From the NCBI RefSeq assembly GCF_027587175.1, contig NZ_JAPCID010000052.1, positions 1-57,219 on the forward strand: 57,219 nucleotides of DNA, in the 5' to 3' direction. Of this stretch, positions 49,579-57,219 are shown piece by piece. Under the pieces are notes generated by a model. That model made no database searches. It was not told the DNA's origin and worked only from the letters and a program-made list of their open reading frames with translations. A program made the translations under genes and the position numbers. Positions within the stretch are counted from its first letter, which is position 1; each line of letters begins with the position of its first letter. Source of the DNA: Solirubrobacter deserti (GTDB lineage: Bacteria > Actinomycetota > Thermoleophilia > Solirubrobacterales > Solirubrobacteraceae).

Positions 49579-50184
49579 GTGACGGTCGCGCTCATCGCCA
49601 CGGCGATCGTCATCGTCGCGCTGCTGTTCGAGGTCACGATCCCGTGGTTCGACCGCCGGGCCGAGGCCCGTCGCGTCCGTAAGGCCGCGATCGAGGCCGG
49701 CCACATCGCCGCGTACGACCCGGGCCGCGAGCGCCGCGCCGAGAACCGCGCGCGCGAGCTGCTGAAGTCGTGCGTGAACGAGGAGGAGTGGGAGATGTAC
49801 CGGGACCTGGGGCTGATCCGGGTCTGGGGCGGCGAGAGCCTGGACTCCGAGCTCCGCGGCGTCCCGTACGCGTACCTCATCTACCCGCACAAGCCGATCG
49901 TCGCCTACCTCCCGCAGACGGGCCGCCTGCTCAACGAGTACTGCGTCGAGTTCCCGGACGAGTCCAAGCCGTACGGTTCCACGCGGCTCCCCGACTCCGA
50001 CGACGTGCTCGCCAAGTGGATGGCGCTCAAGGGCGACGAACGGCGGCTGATCTCCTCCGCGAACATGCACCTGCCCGGCCGCCAGGTCGACCAGAAGCTC
50101 CTCCAGCGCGACATCTGGCGTCTCGGGCGCTGGGAGCGCGAGCGTCTCGAGCGATCGGGACGCACTCAGTCCGGCGCCGCGTAG
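49579..50184 (+). CDS. Hypothetical membrane-anchored protein
   Basis: 201 residues from GTG. One N-terminal TM (VALIATAIVIVALLFEVTIP), a basic helical linker (WFDRRAEARRVRKAAIEAGH) and a cytoplasmic alpha/beta domain with NEEEWEMYRDLGLIRVWG, YAYLIYPHKPIVAYLPQTGR and RLPDSDDVLAKWMALKG. I do not recognise the family. Its TAG stop forms part of the ilvD -10 box. Confidence 0.65.
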   Translation: MTVALIATAIVIVALLFEVTIPWFDRRAEARRVRKAAIEAGHIAAYDPGRERRAENRARELLKSCVNEEEWEMYRDLGLIRVWGGESLDSELRGVPYAYLIYPHKPIVAYLPQTGRLLNEYCVEFPDESKPYGSTRLPDSDDVLAKWMALKGDERRLISSANMHLPGRQVDQKLLQRDIWRLGRWERERLERSGRTQSGAA

Positions 50185-50187
50185 CAT
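50182..50187 (+). promoter_or_regulatory. -10 box of ilvD
   Basis: TAGCAT, 7 nt before ATG 50195, overlapping the previous stop codon. Confidence 0.45.
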
Positions 50188-50194
50188 TCGCCAC

Positions 50195-51862
50195 ATGGAC
50201 CTCAAACACCGCTCTCGGGCACTGACCGAGGGCCGTGACCGCGCGGCCGCCCGCGCGTACCTGAAGGGCATCGGCTATGACGACGAGGCCCTCTCCAAGC
50301 CGATCATCGGCGTCGCGAACACGTGGATCGAGACGATGCCGTGCAACTTCCATCTGCGCGCGCTCGCCAAGCACGTCAAGGACGGCATCAAGGCCGCGGG
50401 CGGGACGCCGATGGAGTTCAACACCGTCGCGATCTCCGACGGGATCACGATGGGCACGTCCGGGATGAAGACGAGCCTGGTCTCCCGCGAGGTCGTCGCG
50501 GACTCCATCGAGCTCGTCACGCTCGGCCACCTGTTCGACGCCGTCATCTGCCTGTGCGCGTGCGACAAGACGATCCCCGGCACGGTGATGGCGCTCGCGC
50601 GCCTCGACGTGCCCGGCGTGATGCTGTACGGCGGCTCGATCCCGCCCGGCCACTACCAGGGCCGCGACATCACGATCATGGACGTCTTCGAGGCGGTCGG
50701 CGCGAACGCCGCGGGCAAGATCACGGACCAGGACCTGGCGGACATCGAGGCGGCCGCGAGCCCGGGCGCCGGCGCGTGCGGCGGCCAGTACACGGCCAAC
50801 ACGATGGCGATGGCGTTCGAGATGATGGGCATCAGCCCGATCGGCCCGAGCCTCACACCGGCCCAGGACGCCACGAAGGCCGACCACGCCTATGCCGCCG
50901 GCGAGCTCGTCATGGACGTCCTGCGCCGCGGCCAGAAGCCCAGCGACCTGATCACGCGCGAGTCGCTCGAGAACGCGATCCTCGCCGTCGCCGCGTCCGG
51001 CGGCTCCACGAACGCCGTCCTGCACCTGCTCGCGGTCGCGCGGGAAGCGGGCGTCCCGCTCGACATCGACGACTTCGACCGGATCGCGGAGTCGAGCCCG
51101 TCCCTGTGCGACCTCAAGCCGGGCGGCCGCTTCGTCGCCACCGACCTGCACGCCGCGGGTGGCACGGCGGTGCTCGCCAAGCGCCTCGTCGACCTCGGGC
51201 TTCTCCACGAAGACGCGCCCACCGTGACGGGCAAGACCATCGGCGAGGAGGCGGAGGCGGCCAACGAAGCGCCGGGCCAGGAGGTGATCCGCCCGCTCGA
51301 GAACCCGATCAAGAAGACCGGCGGCATCGCGATCCTCCGCGGCAACCTCGCTCCTGAGGGCAGCGTGGTCAAGCTCTCCGGCCACGAACGCCGCCGCCAC
51401 AGCGGCCCCGCGCGCGTCTTCGAGGGTGAAGAAGCGGCGATGAAGGCCGTCACGAGCGGCCAGATCAACGCGGGCGACGTCGTCGTCATCCGCAACGAAG
51501 GCCCCGCCGGTGGCCCCGGCATGCGGGAGATGCTGGCCGTGACGGCCGCGATCGTGGGGGAGGGCCTGGGCGACAGCGTCGCGCTGCTCACCGACGGCCG
51601 CTTCTCCGGCGCCACGCGTGGGTTCATGGTCGGCCACATCGCGCCCGAAGCCGTCCACAAGGGCCCGATCGCGGCCGTGCAGGAGGGCGACACGGTCACG
51701 ATCGACGTCGACGCACGACGCCTGGACCTCGACGTCTCAGACGAGGAGATCGCCCGGCGGCTGGACGCCTACGAGCCGCCGCCGACCGTCACCCGCGGCG
51801 TGCTGGGCAAGTACGCCCAGCAGGTCTCCAGCGCCAGCGAGGGCGCGATCACGCATCGATGA
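50195..51862 (+). CDS. ilvD: Dihydroxy-acid dehydratase
   Basis: 555 residues. Dehydrates dihydroxy acids in isoleucine and valine synthesis with an iron-sulfur cluster. Cluster Cys at C50 (PCNFHL), C123 (CACDKTIPG) and C195 (GAGACGGQYTANT), the three-Cys pattern of [2Fe-2S] enzymes. EFNTVAISDGITMGTSGM, LLTDGRFSGATRGFMVGHI and IDVDARRLDLDVSDEEI are further family blocks. No ilvBCN genes nearby. The 3' end overlaps the convergent hydrolase by 14 nt. Confidence 0.97.
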   Translation: MDLKHRSRALTEGRDRAAARAYLKGIGYDDEALSKPIIGVANTWIETMPCNFHLRALAKHVKDGIKAAGGTPMEFNTVAISDGITMGTSGMKTSLVSREVVADSIELVTLGHLFDAVICLCACDKTIPGTVMALARLDVPGVMLYGGSIPPGHYQGRDITIMDVFEAVGANAAGKITDQDLADIEAAASPGAGACGGQYTANTMAMAFEMMGISPIGPSLTPAQDATKADHAYAAGELVMDVLRRGQKPSDLITRESLENAILAVAASGGSTNAVLHLLAVAREAGVPLDIDDFDRIAESSPSLCDLKPGGRFVATDLHAAGGTAVLAKRLVDLGLLHEDAPTVTGKTIGEEAEAANEAPGQEVIRPLENPIKKTGGIAILRGNLAPEGSVVKLSGHERRRHSGPARVFEGEEAAMKAVTSGQINAGDVVVIRNEGPAGGPGMREMLAVTAAIVGEGLGDSVALLTDGRFSGATRGFMVGHIAPEAVHKGPIAAVQEGDTVTIDVDARRLDLDVSDEEIARRLDAYEPPPTVTRGVLGKYAQQVSSASEGAITHR

Positions 51863-52787
51863 ACTCGGCGAGCAGCCCGTTGAACCGCGACGGGCGCTCG
51901 AGCATCGACAGATGGCCCGTGTCGTCGAACACGACGGCACGGGCGTTGGCGCCGATCAGCTCCTCGAACTCGTAGGCGTCCGCGACCGGAATGAGGATGT
52001 CGTTGCGGCCCCACACGATCAGCACCGGGATCTCGATCTCGGGCAGCCGCTCGCGGAACGAGTAGTCGAGCACCGCGTCCAGCCCGCCGACGAACCCCGG
52101 CGTCCCCGCGCCCACCACCAGCTCGGACGCCAGCGGGACCGACAGGCGCTCCGGGTAGCGCACCACGAGCTGCAGCGCCGCGCGCCGCAGGCGCGGCCGC
52201 GTCGCCACCGGCAGCTGCTTGACGCCGACCCGCGCGGCGCCCACGGCCATCAGGCGCCCGATCGCCATCACCGGCTCCTTCCACATGTGCTCGACCGAGA
52301 TCCCCGCGGCCGAGACCAGCACGAGCTTCTGCACCCGCGTCGGGAACGCCAGCGCCAGCTCGGCCCCGATGAACCCGCCCATCGAGTTCCCGACCACCAC
52401 CGGGCAGTCGATGCCCAGCTGATCGCAGAGCTGGTCGATCACCCGCGCGAAGCCCTGGATCGAGATCCGCCCCGCGGGCATCTCGGAGCCGCCGAAGCCC
52501 GGCAGGTCCGGGGCGATCACCCGGAAGCGATCCATGAAGGCCGGGATGTTCAGCAGCCAGTTCTGCCACAGCCCGCCGAGCCCGTGCAGGAACAGCAGCG
52601 GCGGCCCGTCGCCGCCCGTGTCCACGACCCGCACGCGCTTGCCGAGGACCGTCACGTCGTGCGTCAGCGACGGCCAGTCGACGCTCATCCACGTCGAGTC
52701 GTCGCCGTCGGCGTACTCCGGGTCCGGCTTCTGCCGGAATAGCGCATTGCCGGGGAGCGCACGCACCTGCCCGAGGAACCCCGACAC
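51849..52787 (-). CDS. Alpha/beta hydrolase
   Basis: 312 residues from GTG 52787. Oxyanion HGLGGLWQNWLLNIP, nucleophile elbow VVGNSMGGFIGAELAL (Ser), catalytic Asp region LIVWGRNDILIPVADA and His in FDDTGHLSMLERP. The sequence pattern is close to meta-cleavage-product hydrolases and haloperoxidase-like esterases; substrate unknown. It shares a very short divergent promoter region with the nucleotidase-like gene at 52809. Confidence 0.9.
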   Translation of the reverse strand: MSGFLGQVRALPGNALFRQKPDPEYADGDDSTWMSVDWPSLTHDVTVLGKRVRVVDTGGDGPPLLFLHGLGGLWQNWLLNIPAFMDRFRVIAPDLPGFGGSEMPAGRISIQGFARVIDQLCDQLGIDCPVVVGNSMGGFIGAELALAFPTRVQKLVLVSAAGISVEHMWKEPVMAIGRLMAVGAARVGVKQLPVATRPRLRRAALQLVVRYPERLSVPLASELVVGAGTPGFVGGLDAVLDYSFRERLPEIEIPVLIVWGRNDILIPVADAYEFEELIGANARAVVFDDTGHLSMLERPSRFNGLLAEFIDA

Positions 52788-52808
52788 GCCGCTACCGTAC
52801 CAACGCCC
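52788..52808. promoter_or_regulatory. Short divergent promoter with overlapping -10 boxes
   Basis: Twenty-one nt separate two divergent GTG starts. TACCGT (52793-52798) lies 10 nt before the plus-strand GTG. TACGGT on the minus strand (52799-52794) lies 6 nt before the other GTG. The boxes overlap by five bases, as at 19044-19060. Confidence 0.5.
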
Positions 52809-53351
52809 GTGCGCCTCGCGATCGACATCGACTCGACGCTGCACCCCTACTGGGACCAGCTCGCCGAGATCGCCCGCCGCCGCTTCGGCGTCGAGCTCCC
52901 GTACGACAGCCAGGCCACGTGGGCGATCGACAAGCTCGAGCCCGAGCAGCTGCGCGTGATCGTGACCGAGACCCACACGGCCGAGCACGTCCTCGCCGCC
53001 GAGCCCTACCCGGGCGCCGTCGAGGCCATCACGCGCTGGCACGAGCAGGGCCACTACATCCACATCACCAGCCACCGGGCCGCCGACGCGCACCCGCACA
53101 CCGCCGAGTGGCTGGAGCAGATCGGCCTCCCGCACGACGACCTGTACTGCTCCAATGACAAGATCAGCCGCTGCCTGGAGCTGGAGATCGACGTGCTGAT
53201 CGACGACTCGCCGGTGAATCTGCAGCGGGCCGTCGAAGTGGGTATCACGGCCGCGACGCTCGAGCACCCGTGGAACCGGGACCTGCCCGGCGTCATCTCC
53301 GCCCCCGACTGGCCGACGCTCGCGCAACGCCTGGAGCCGCATCTGACGTGA
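52809..53351 (+). CDS. HAD-fold 5'-nucleotidase-like protein (NT5C type)
   Basis: 180 residues from GTG. HAD motif I LAIDIDSTLHPYWDQ with the two Asp, motif II region YIHITSHRAADAHPHT, motif III/IV DKISRCLELEIDVLIDDSPV. The short helical cap resembles the 5'(3')-deoxyribonucleotidase C family (PF06941). It probably dephosphorylates small phospho-compounds. It is the first gene of a coupled three-gene string (GTGA overlap with the acyltransferase). Confidence 0.82.
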   Translation: MRLAIDIDSTLHPYWDQLAEIARRRFGVELPYDSQATWAIDKLEPEQLRVIVTETHTAEHVLAAEPYPGAVEAITRWHEQGHYIHITSHRAADAHPHTAEWLEQIGLPHDDLYCSNDKISRCLELEIDVLIDDSPVNLQRAVEVGITAATLEHPWNRDLPGVISAPDWPTLAQRLEPHLT

Positions 53352-54166
53352 AGGAGCTCGAACCCGCAGCCGACCACCGCGCCCACCTCCCGGCCATCGA
53401 GCCCGAGCGCCAGGTCACGGACTGGGGCCGCTCCGAGCGCGTCGAGGGCTTCTTCGACCGCACGCTCTACGAGTTCCTCTACCACTACTGGTTCCGGGTC
53501 GAGGTCGAGGGGATCGAGCACGTCCCGTCCACCGGCGGCGCGCTGCTGGTCTCCAACCACGCCGGCGCGCTCCCGCCCGACGCGTCGATGATCGCCAAGG
53601 CGATCAAGGAAGAGCATGCGCGCCCGCGCAACCTGCATCTGACCGTCGAGCACTTCTTCAAGGGCTATCCCGGGCTGTCGCTGCTCGTGAGCAAGCTCGG
53701 CGGGGTGCCCGCGCACCCGGCCAACGTGCACCGGCTGCTGCACGACGAGGAGGAGCTCGTGCTCGTGTTCCCGGAAGGTGCGAAGGGGACCGAGAAGCTC
53801 TACAAGGACCGCTACCGGCTGCGGCGCTTCGGGCGCGGCGGGTTCGTGGAGTCGGCGATGCGGGCGCGCGCCCCGATCGTCCCGATCGCGCTCGTCGGGG
53901 CCGAGGAGGCGATGCCGATCTTCGCCCACGTCCGCCCGTTGCAGAAGCTCACGCGGCTGATCTACTTCCCGGTCATCCCGGCGCCCGGCTATCTGCCCGC
54001 CAAGTTCCGCATCCGCTTCCTGGAGCCGATTCCCACCGACCAGTGGGGCGAGGAGCCGTGGAACGACAAGGGGCTCGTGCAGACCGTGGCCGAGGAGGTC
54101 CGCGCCCGCATCCAGGAGGAGCTGTACGCGATGCTCGCCGAGCGCAAGTCGGTGTGGCTGGGATGA
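53348..54166 (+). CDS. 1-acyl-glycerol-phosphate acyltransferase family protein
   Basis: 272 residues from GTG 53348. Acyltransferase blocks: VSNHAGALPPDASMI (HxGxLPxD, catalytic His and Asp), LVFPEGAKGTEKLYKDRYRL (FPEG) and PIVPIALVGAEEAMPI. No long TM is obvious. It probably acylates a phospholipid or envelope lipid. It overlaps both neighbours (GTGA upstream, ATGA downstream), and the pairing with an SDR/epimerase resembles mycobacterial Rv0502-Rv0501 as I recall it. Confidence 0.88.
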   Translation: MKELEPAADHRAHLPAIEPERQVTDWGRSERVEGFFDRTLYEFLYHYWFRVEVEGIEHVPSTGGALLVSNHAGALPPDASMIAKAIKEEHARPRNLHLTVEHFFKGYPGLSLLVSKLGGVPAHPANVHRLLHDEEELVLVFPEGAKGTEKLYKDRYRLRRFGRGGFVESAMRARAPIVPIALVGAEEAMPIFAHVRPLQKLTRLIYFPVIPAPGYLPAKFRIRFLEPIPTDQWGEEPWNDKGLVQTVAEEVRARIQEELYAMLAERKSVWLG

Positions 54167-55200
54167 GCCGCGTCCTGATCACCGGCCTCTCGAGCTACTG
54201 GGGCGGCCGGCTCGCGCAGGAGCTCGAGAAGGACGAGTCGGTCGAGGCCATCGTCGGTGTCTCGACCGAGGACCCGAGCTGCCAGCTCGAGCGCACGGAG
54301 TTCGTCCGGGTCGGCACCCACCACGCGCTGCTGCGCCGGATCGTGCACGCGGCGGAGATCGACACCGTGATCGACACGCGGCTGATCGTGGACTCGGCCA
54401 CCGCGCCGGCCAAGGCGGCGCACGAGCAGAACGTGATCGGGACGATGAACGTGCTGGCCGCGTGCGGCGGGCCGGACTCGCCCGTGCGCAAGGTCGTGTT
54501 CAAGTCCAGCGCCCATTACTACGGCTGTGAGCGCGACGACCCGAGCTTCTTCACCGAGCAGATGCGCCGCCCGCATCCGCCGCGGACGCGGCTGGAGTCC
54601 GACATCGTCGAGGCCGACGACGCCGTTCAGGACTTCGCCGCCCGCAACCGCCACGTCACGGTCACGACGCTGCGCTTCTGCAACGGGCTGGGCCCGGATC
54701 TGCACACGTCGCACTCACGGCTGCTGTCGCTGCCGGCGGTGCCGGGCATCCTCGGGTTCGACCCGCGCTGCCAGTTCATCCACGAGGACGACATCGTCGG
54801 CGCGCTCCACCACGCCGCGATGAACGACCTACCGGGCGTCTACAACGCGGCGCCGGACGGGGTGCTCGTGCTGAGCGAGGTCGCGAGCCTGCTCGGCAAG
54901 CCGTACGCGCCGCTGCTGCCGCCGTGGGGGACGAGCCTGGCGACGGCGGCGTGGTCGGCGGTCGGCATCCGGGTCCCCGAGGAGGTCCGCCGGCAGCTCC
55001 GCTACGGCCGCGGTCTGGACAACCGCAAGCTCAAGATGAGCGGCTTCCGCTTCAGCCTCACCACACGCGAGACGGTGCAGGAATTCGCCGCCGCGCTGCG
55101 GCTCGCCCCACTGCGCGAGAGTGGCGAAGCGCCATATCGTTACGAGCGCGAGGTCGAGGAGTTCCTACGCTGGTCACCGAGCGTCCGACGCGACGAGTAA
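54163..55200 (+). CDS. NAD-dependent epimerase/dehydratase (extended SDR)
   Basis: 345 residues. The Rossmann start VLITGLSSYWGGRLAQELE is a variant of TGxxGxxG with Ser-Tyr in the loop. IDTVIDTRLIVD, the catalytic region KVVFKSSAHYYG (Tyr-containing), TTLRFCNGLGPDLHTSHS and QFIHEDDIVGALHHAA follow. Substrate is unknown; such SDRs next to PlsC-like genes may act on an envelope lipid or sugar. ATGA overlap with the acyltransferase. Confidence 0.88.
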   Translation: MSRVLITGLSSYWGGRLAQELEKDESVEAIVGVSTEDPSCQLERTEFVRVGTHHALLRRIVHAAEIDTVIDTRLIVDSATAPAKAAHEQNVIGTMNVLAACGGPDSPVRKVVFKSSAHYYGCERDDPSFFTEQMRRPHPPRTRLESDIVEADDAVQDFAARNRHVTVTTLRFCNGLGPDLHTSHSRLLSLPAVPGILGFDPRCQFIHEDDIVGALHHAAMNDLPGVYNAAPDGVLVLSEVASLLGKPYAPLLPPWGTSLATAAWSAVGIRVPEEVRRQLRYGRGLDNRKLKMSGFRFSLTTRETVQEFAAALRLAPLRESGEAPYRYEREVEEFLRWSPSVRRDE

Positions 55201-55255
55201 GGTGGCTGACAAGCCAGCCTCGTTGCAGGGGTACTCGACTCACTGCTCCGCGTCT

Positions 55256-55261
55256 TACCAT
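55256..55261 (+). promoter_or_regulatory. -10 box of the L,D-transpeptidase gene
   Basis: TACCAT, 11 nt before ATG 55273. This favours ATG 55273 over an in-frame TTG at 55261. Confidence 0.45.
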
Positions 55262-55272
55262 TGCCAGGCCCC

Positions 55273-56313
55273 ATGCGTACTCGTCTGATCGTCATCGCTT
55301 CTCTGCTCGTGGTCCTCGGCCTTGGCGTCGTGGGCGCCACCTACTTCTACGACCAGTCCAAGAAGGACCTGGTCGCCGAGGGGGTCAAGGTCAACGGCGT
55401 CCCGATCGGCGGGCTCTCCCGCGTGCAGGCGGAGAAGAAGCTGTCCGCCGCGCTGCTGGAGCCGCTCGACCGGCCCGTGAAGGTCTCCTACAAGGACCGT
55501 ACGTTCACGCTCACGCAGAAGGCCGCGGCCATCGGGATCGACATCCGCGGCTCCGTGGACAAGGCGCTCGCGCGCTCGCAGCAGGGCGACATGTTCAGCC
55601 GCACCTGGCGCAACGTGCGCAACGAGTCGGTCAACACCGAGCTCGCGGCCGAGGTCAGCTACAACCAGCCGGCGATCTCCAAGCTGGTCAAGCGCGTCCA
55701 GAAGTCGATCGACCGCAAGCCCCGGGACGCCAAGCTGGACCTGAGCGAGGGCTTCCAGGAGCCCACGCCGTCCAAGACGGGCCTGCGCGTGAAGTACAAC
55801 ACGCTGGCCAAGGAGCTCGAGCAGACGCTGCTCACGCCGGGCAAGACCGAAGAGGTCAAGGTCAAGACGACGGTCGTGCAGCCCAAGGTCTCCACGAAGG
55901 AGATCGCCGCGAAGTACCCGGCGATCCTGGTCGCGGACCGCAAGAGCTTCAAGCTCAAGCTCTACAAGAACCTCAAGCTCGAGAAGACGTACGGCATCGC
56001 GGTCGGCAAGGTCGGCATGGACACGCCGGCCGGGCTCTACAACATCGCCAACAAGGCCGTGAACCCGGCCTGGCACGTGCCGAACTCGGACTGGGCGGGC
56101 GACCTCGCCGGCAAGGTCATCCCGGGCGACGACCCGTCGAACCCGATCAAGGCCCGCTGGCTCGGGATCTACGACGGCGTCGGCATCCACGGCACCTCCG
56201 ACGACGCCTCGATCGGCTCCGCCGCGTCCCACGGCTGCCTGCGCATGCACATCCCGGACGTGATCGAGCTCTACGACCAGGTCCCGGTCGGAGCTCCCAT
56301 CTACATCGCGTAG
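55273..56313 (+). CDS. L,D-transpeptidase (YkuD) with peptidoglycan-binding-like domain
   Basis: 346 residues. N-terminal membrane anchor (LIVIASLLVVLGLGVVGATY), then a PG_binding_4-like region (GVKVNGVPIGGLSRVQAEKK) and a Lys-rich linker. The YkuD catalytic domain has IHGTSDDASIGSAASHGCLR, with catalytic Cys and His visible. It makes 3-3 crosslinks in peptidoglycan or attaches proteins to it, outside the membrane. Single transcription unit downstream of the SDR operon. Confidence 0.94.
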   Translation: MRTRLIVIASLLVVLGLGVVGATYFYDQSKKDLVAEGVKVNGVPIGGLSRVQAEKKLSAALLEPLDRPVKVSYKDRTFTLTQKAAAIGIDIRGSVDKALARSQQGDMFSRTWRNVRNESVNTELAAEVSYNQPAISKLVKRVQKSIDRKPRDAKLDLSEGFQEPTPSKTGLRVKYNTLAKELEQTLLTPGKTEEVKVKTTVVQPKVSTKEIAAKYPAILVADRKSFKLKLYKNLKLEKTYGIAVGKVGMDTPAGLYNIANKAVNPAWHVPNSDWAGDLAGKVIPGDDPSNPIKARWLGIYDGVGIHGTSDDASIGSAASHGCLRMHIPDVIELYDQVPVGAPIYIA

Positions 56314-56362
56314 GGCGGTCGCCGGCCTGTGAACTTGGGCGGGTGGCCGGACAGATAGGGGT

Positions 56363-56974
56363 GTGAACCCCAGCCGCCAAGCCCGCTTCGAAGCGCTCTT
56401 CAACGAGCACTACGTGGCGGTGCACCGTTACGCGCTCCGGCGCGCCGAGCCGCCGCTCGCGGAGGAGGTCGTCAACGAGGCCTTCCTGGTCGCGTGGCGG
56501 CGGTTCGACCAGGTGCCCGAAGAGCCGCTGCCCTGGCTGTACGCCACGGCCGGGCACGTGCTCGCCAACCGCCGCCGTGAGGCCGCCCGCCACGCCCGCC
56601 GCGTGGGCGCCGCGGCCACCGAAGCGGGCCGGACGCCGGCCCGCGGAGAGGGCGGCGCCTCCACGGACGACCTCGCCGGAGGCCGCCGCCGCGCCGCGCG
56701 TGCGCCGGACACGGGGCGCGACCCCGCGGAGCGCCTCGCCGAACGCGACGCCGCCCTGCGCGCGTTCGCCGCTCTCAACGAGCCCGACCGCGAGGCGCTG
56801 CGGCTCGTCGCCTGGGAGCGCCTGAGCCTCGCCGACGCCGCCCGCGTGGCCGGAGTGTCCCGCCCCGCGTTCGCGATGCGCGTGCACCGCGCACGCCGCC
56901 GCCTCGCCGCCCGCCTGCGCGAGCAGGACGCCGCGCTCGACCTCGACTTCCCGATGGAGCCCGCCGATGCCTGA
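56363..56974 (+). CDS. ECF-type RNA polymerase sigma factor
   Basis: 203 residues from GTG 56363. Sigma region 2: ARFEALFNEHYVAVHRYALR and EEVVNEAFLVAWRRFDQVPE (core- and -10-binding), then PWLYATAGHVLANRRREAAR. A long Ala/Gly/Arg-rich linker follows. Region 4: FAALNEPDREALRLVAWERL, SLADAARVAGVSRPAFAMRV. Upstream GAACTT (56331-56336) with GATAGG after a 17-nt spacer could be an autoregulated ECF promoter. The last codons (EPADA) recur in a duplicated junction with the next gene. Confidence 0.93.
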   Translation: MNPSRQARFEALFNEHYVAVHRYALRRAEPPLAEEVVNEAFLVAWRRFDQVPEEPLPWLYATAGHVLANRRREAARHARRVGAAATEAGRTPARGEGGASTDDLAGGRRRAARAPDTGRDPAERLAERDAALRAFAALNEPDREALRLVAWERLSLADAARVAGVSRPAFAMRVHRARRRLAARLREQDAALDLDFPMEPADA

Positions 56975-57050
56975 CGCCGCCGCGCCGCCCTGCGCGCTCG
57001 TCGCGCCCGCCCATCCTCTCGTCTTCTTCTCGGAGCCCGCCGATGCCTGA
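56956..57050. repeat. 19-nt direct repeat at the sigma/partner junction
   Basis: GGAGCCCGCCGATGCCTGA is present at 56956-56974 (end of the sigma gene) and 57032-57050 (start of the next gene), 76 nt apart. Each copy contains an ATG-CC-TGA start/stop overlap. The arrangement suggests a tandem duplication of the original gene junction. Confidence 0.7.
56967..57050 (+). CDS. Mini-ORF created by the junction duplication
   Basis: 27 codons starting in the first repeat copy (ATG overlapping the sigma stop) and stopping in the second, ending EPADA like the sigma factor. It may only carry translational coupling from the sigma gene to the partner gene. No function assigned. Confidence 0.25.
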   Translation: MPDAAAPPCALVAPAHPLVFFSEPADA

Positions 57051-57219
57051 TCCCGTTCTCGAGCTGCGCGAGTCCGATCCCGCCGCGCACGCCCGCACCA
57101 CGCCGCCCGCCGACGTCCTGGCGCGCATCGTCGCCACGCCACCCGAGGCGCGTCGGCGCCGGGCGCCGCGCCTCGCGGTCGCCGCCGCCGGCCTCGCCGC
57201 GGCCGCCGTCGTCGCGATC
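57043..57219 (+). CDS. Putative sigma-partner (anti-sigma-like) membrane protein, partial
   Basis: Begins MPDPVLELRESDPAAHARTT at the second copy of the 19-nt repeat; 59 codons are in the window. The start is acidic and polar, followed by ARRRRAPRLAVAAAGLAAAA, a basic stretch leading into a hydrophobic, TM-like segment cut by the window edge. Position after an ECF sigma gene and a cytoplasmic N-terminus before a single TM fit an anti-sigma factor, but no zinc motif is seen, so this is inference. Confidence 0.5.
   Translation, partial: MPDPVLELRESDPAAHARTTPPADVLARIVATPPEARRRRAPRLAVAAAGLAAAAVVAI

Overview
The window is a very GC-rich chromosome segment of an actinobacterium, most likely of class Thermoleophilia (Solirubrobacter/Conexibacter-like). 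This is inferred from base composition, from a SepIVA-type protein beside coaD, and from the ancestral Gram-positive housekeeping gene order carried on the plus strand: rpmB, DAK/FakA-like, recG, rsmD, coaD, sepIVA-like, DUF177, rpmF, plsX, acpP, rnc, smc, ftsY, ffh, rpsP, khpA, rimM, trmD, rplS, lepB, rnhB, yraN, comM, dprA. I see no rRNA, tRNA, CRISPR array, insertion sequence or prophage.

Layout. 1-7.4 kb: a Ser/Thr kinase running off the left edge, rpmB, the DAK protein, an amino-acid permease/universal-stress pair on the minus strand, and recG. 7.5-10.5 kb: small accessory genes. 10.5-13.8 kb: rsmD-coaD-sepIVA-like, then a NatAB-like ABC exporter. 13.8-19 kb: a frameshifted HtaA-like surface protein, a beta-propeller phytase, an arylamine N-acetyltransferase, a coiled-coil PD-(D/E)XK-like protein and an acylphosphatase. 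19-28.4 kb: an AMP-ligase, then DUF177-rpmF-plsX-acpP-rnc-smc, with a hexapeptide/cysteine-ladder protein and a VOC protein coupled to the end of smc. 28.4-36.6 kb: ftsY, NfeD/SPFH proteins, a large secreted SGNH esterase and a pyridine nucleotide transhydrogenase. 36.6-41.5 kb: the ffh to rnhB translation/secretion block. 41.5-46.8 kb: a secreted propeller-like protein, a hydrolase and the yraN-comM-dprA DNA-uptake/recombination block. 46.8-57.2 kb: an ATP-grasp protein, thiD, ilvD, a hydrolase, a nucleotidase/acyltransferase/SDR operon, an L,D-transpeptidase and an ECF-type sigma factor with the start of its partner gene.

Shared logic. Many genes are coupled by NTGA or TGATG overlaps. Many others carry a TAnnnT box only 6-8 or 10-11 nt before the start codon, which suggests that leaderless or near-leaderless transcription is common here. 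Conserved genes are almost all on the plus strand, and accessory genes are interleaved, often on the minus strand.

Most interesting items: (1) a 142-residue protein of 21 consecutive hexapeptides ending in eight cysteines spaced exactly every third residue, translationally coupled to smc; (2) a 33-nt dispersed palindrome found twice, 30/33 identical, each time between convergent genes and with a compensatory base-pair change; (3) two near-minimal divergent promoters whose -10 boxes overlap; (4) a spaced 12-nt direct repeat upstream of yraN-comM-dprA; (5) apparent CTG or missing canonical start codons and atypical catalytic positions in RNase III and TrmD; (6) a 60-codon Arg-rich ORF linking comM and dprA.
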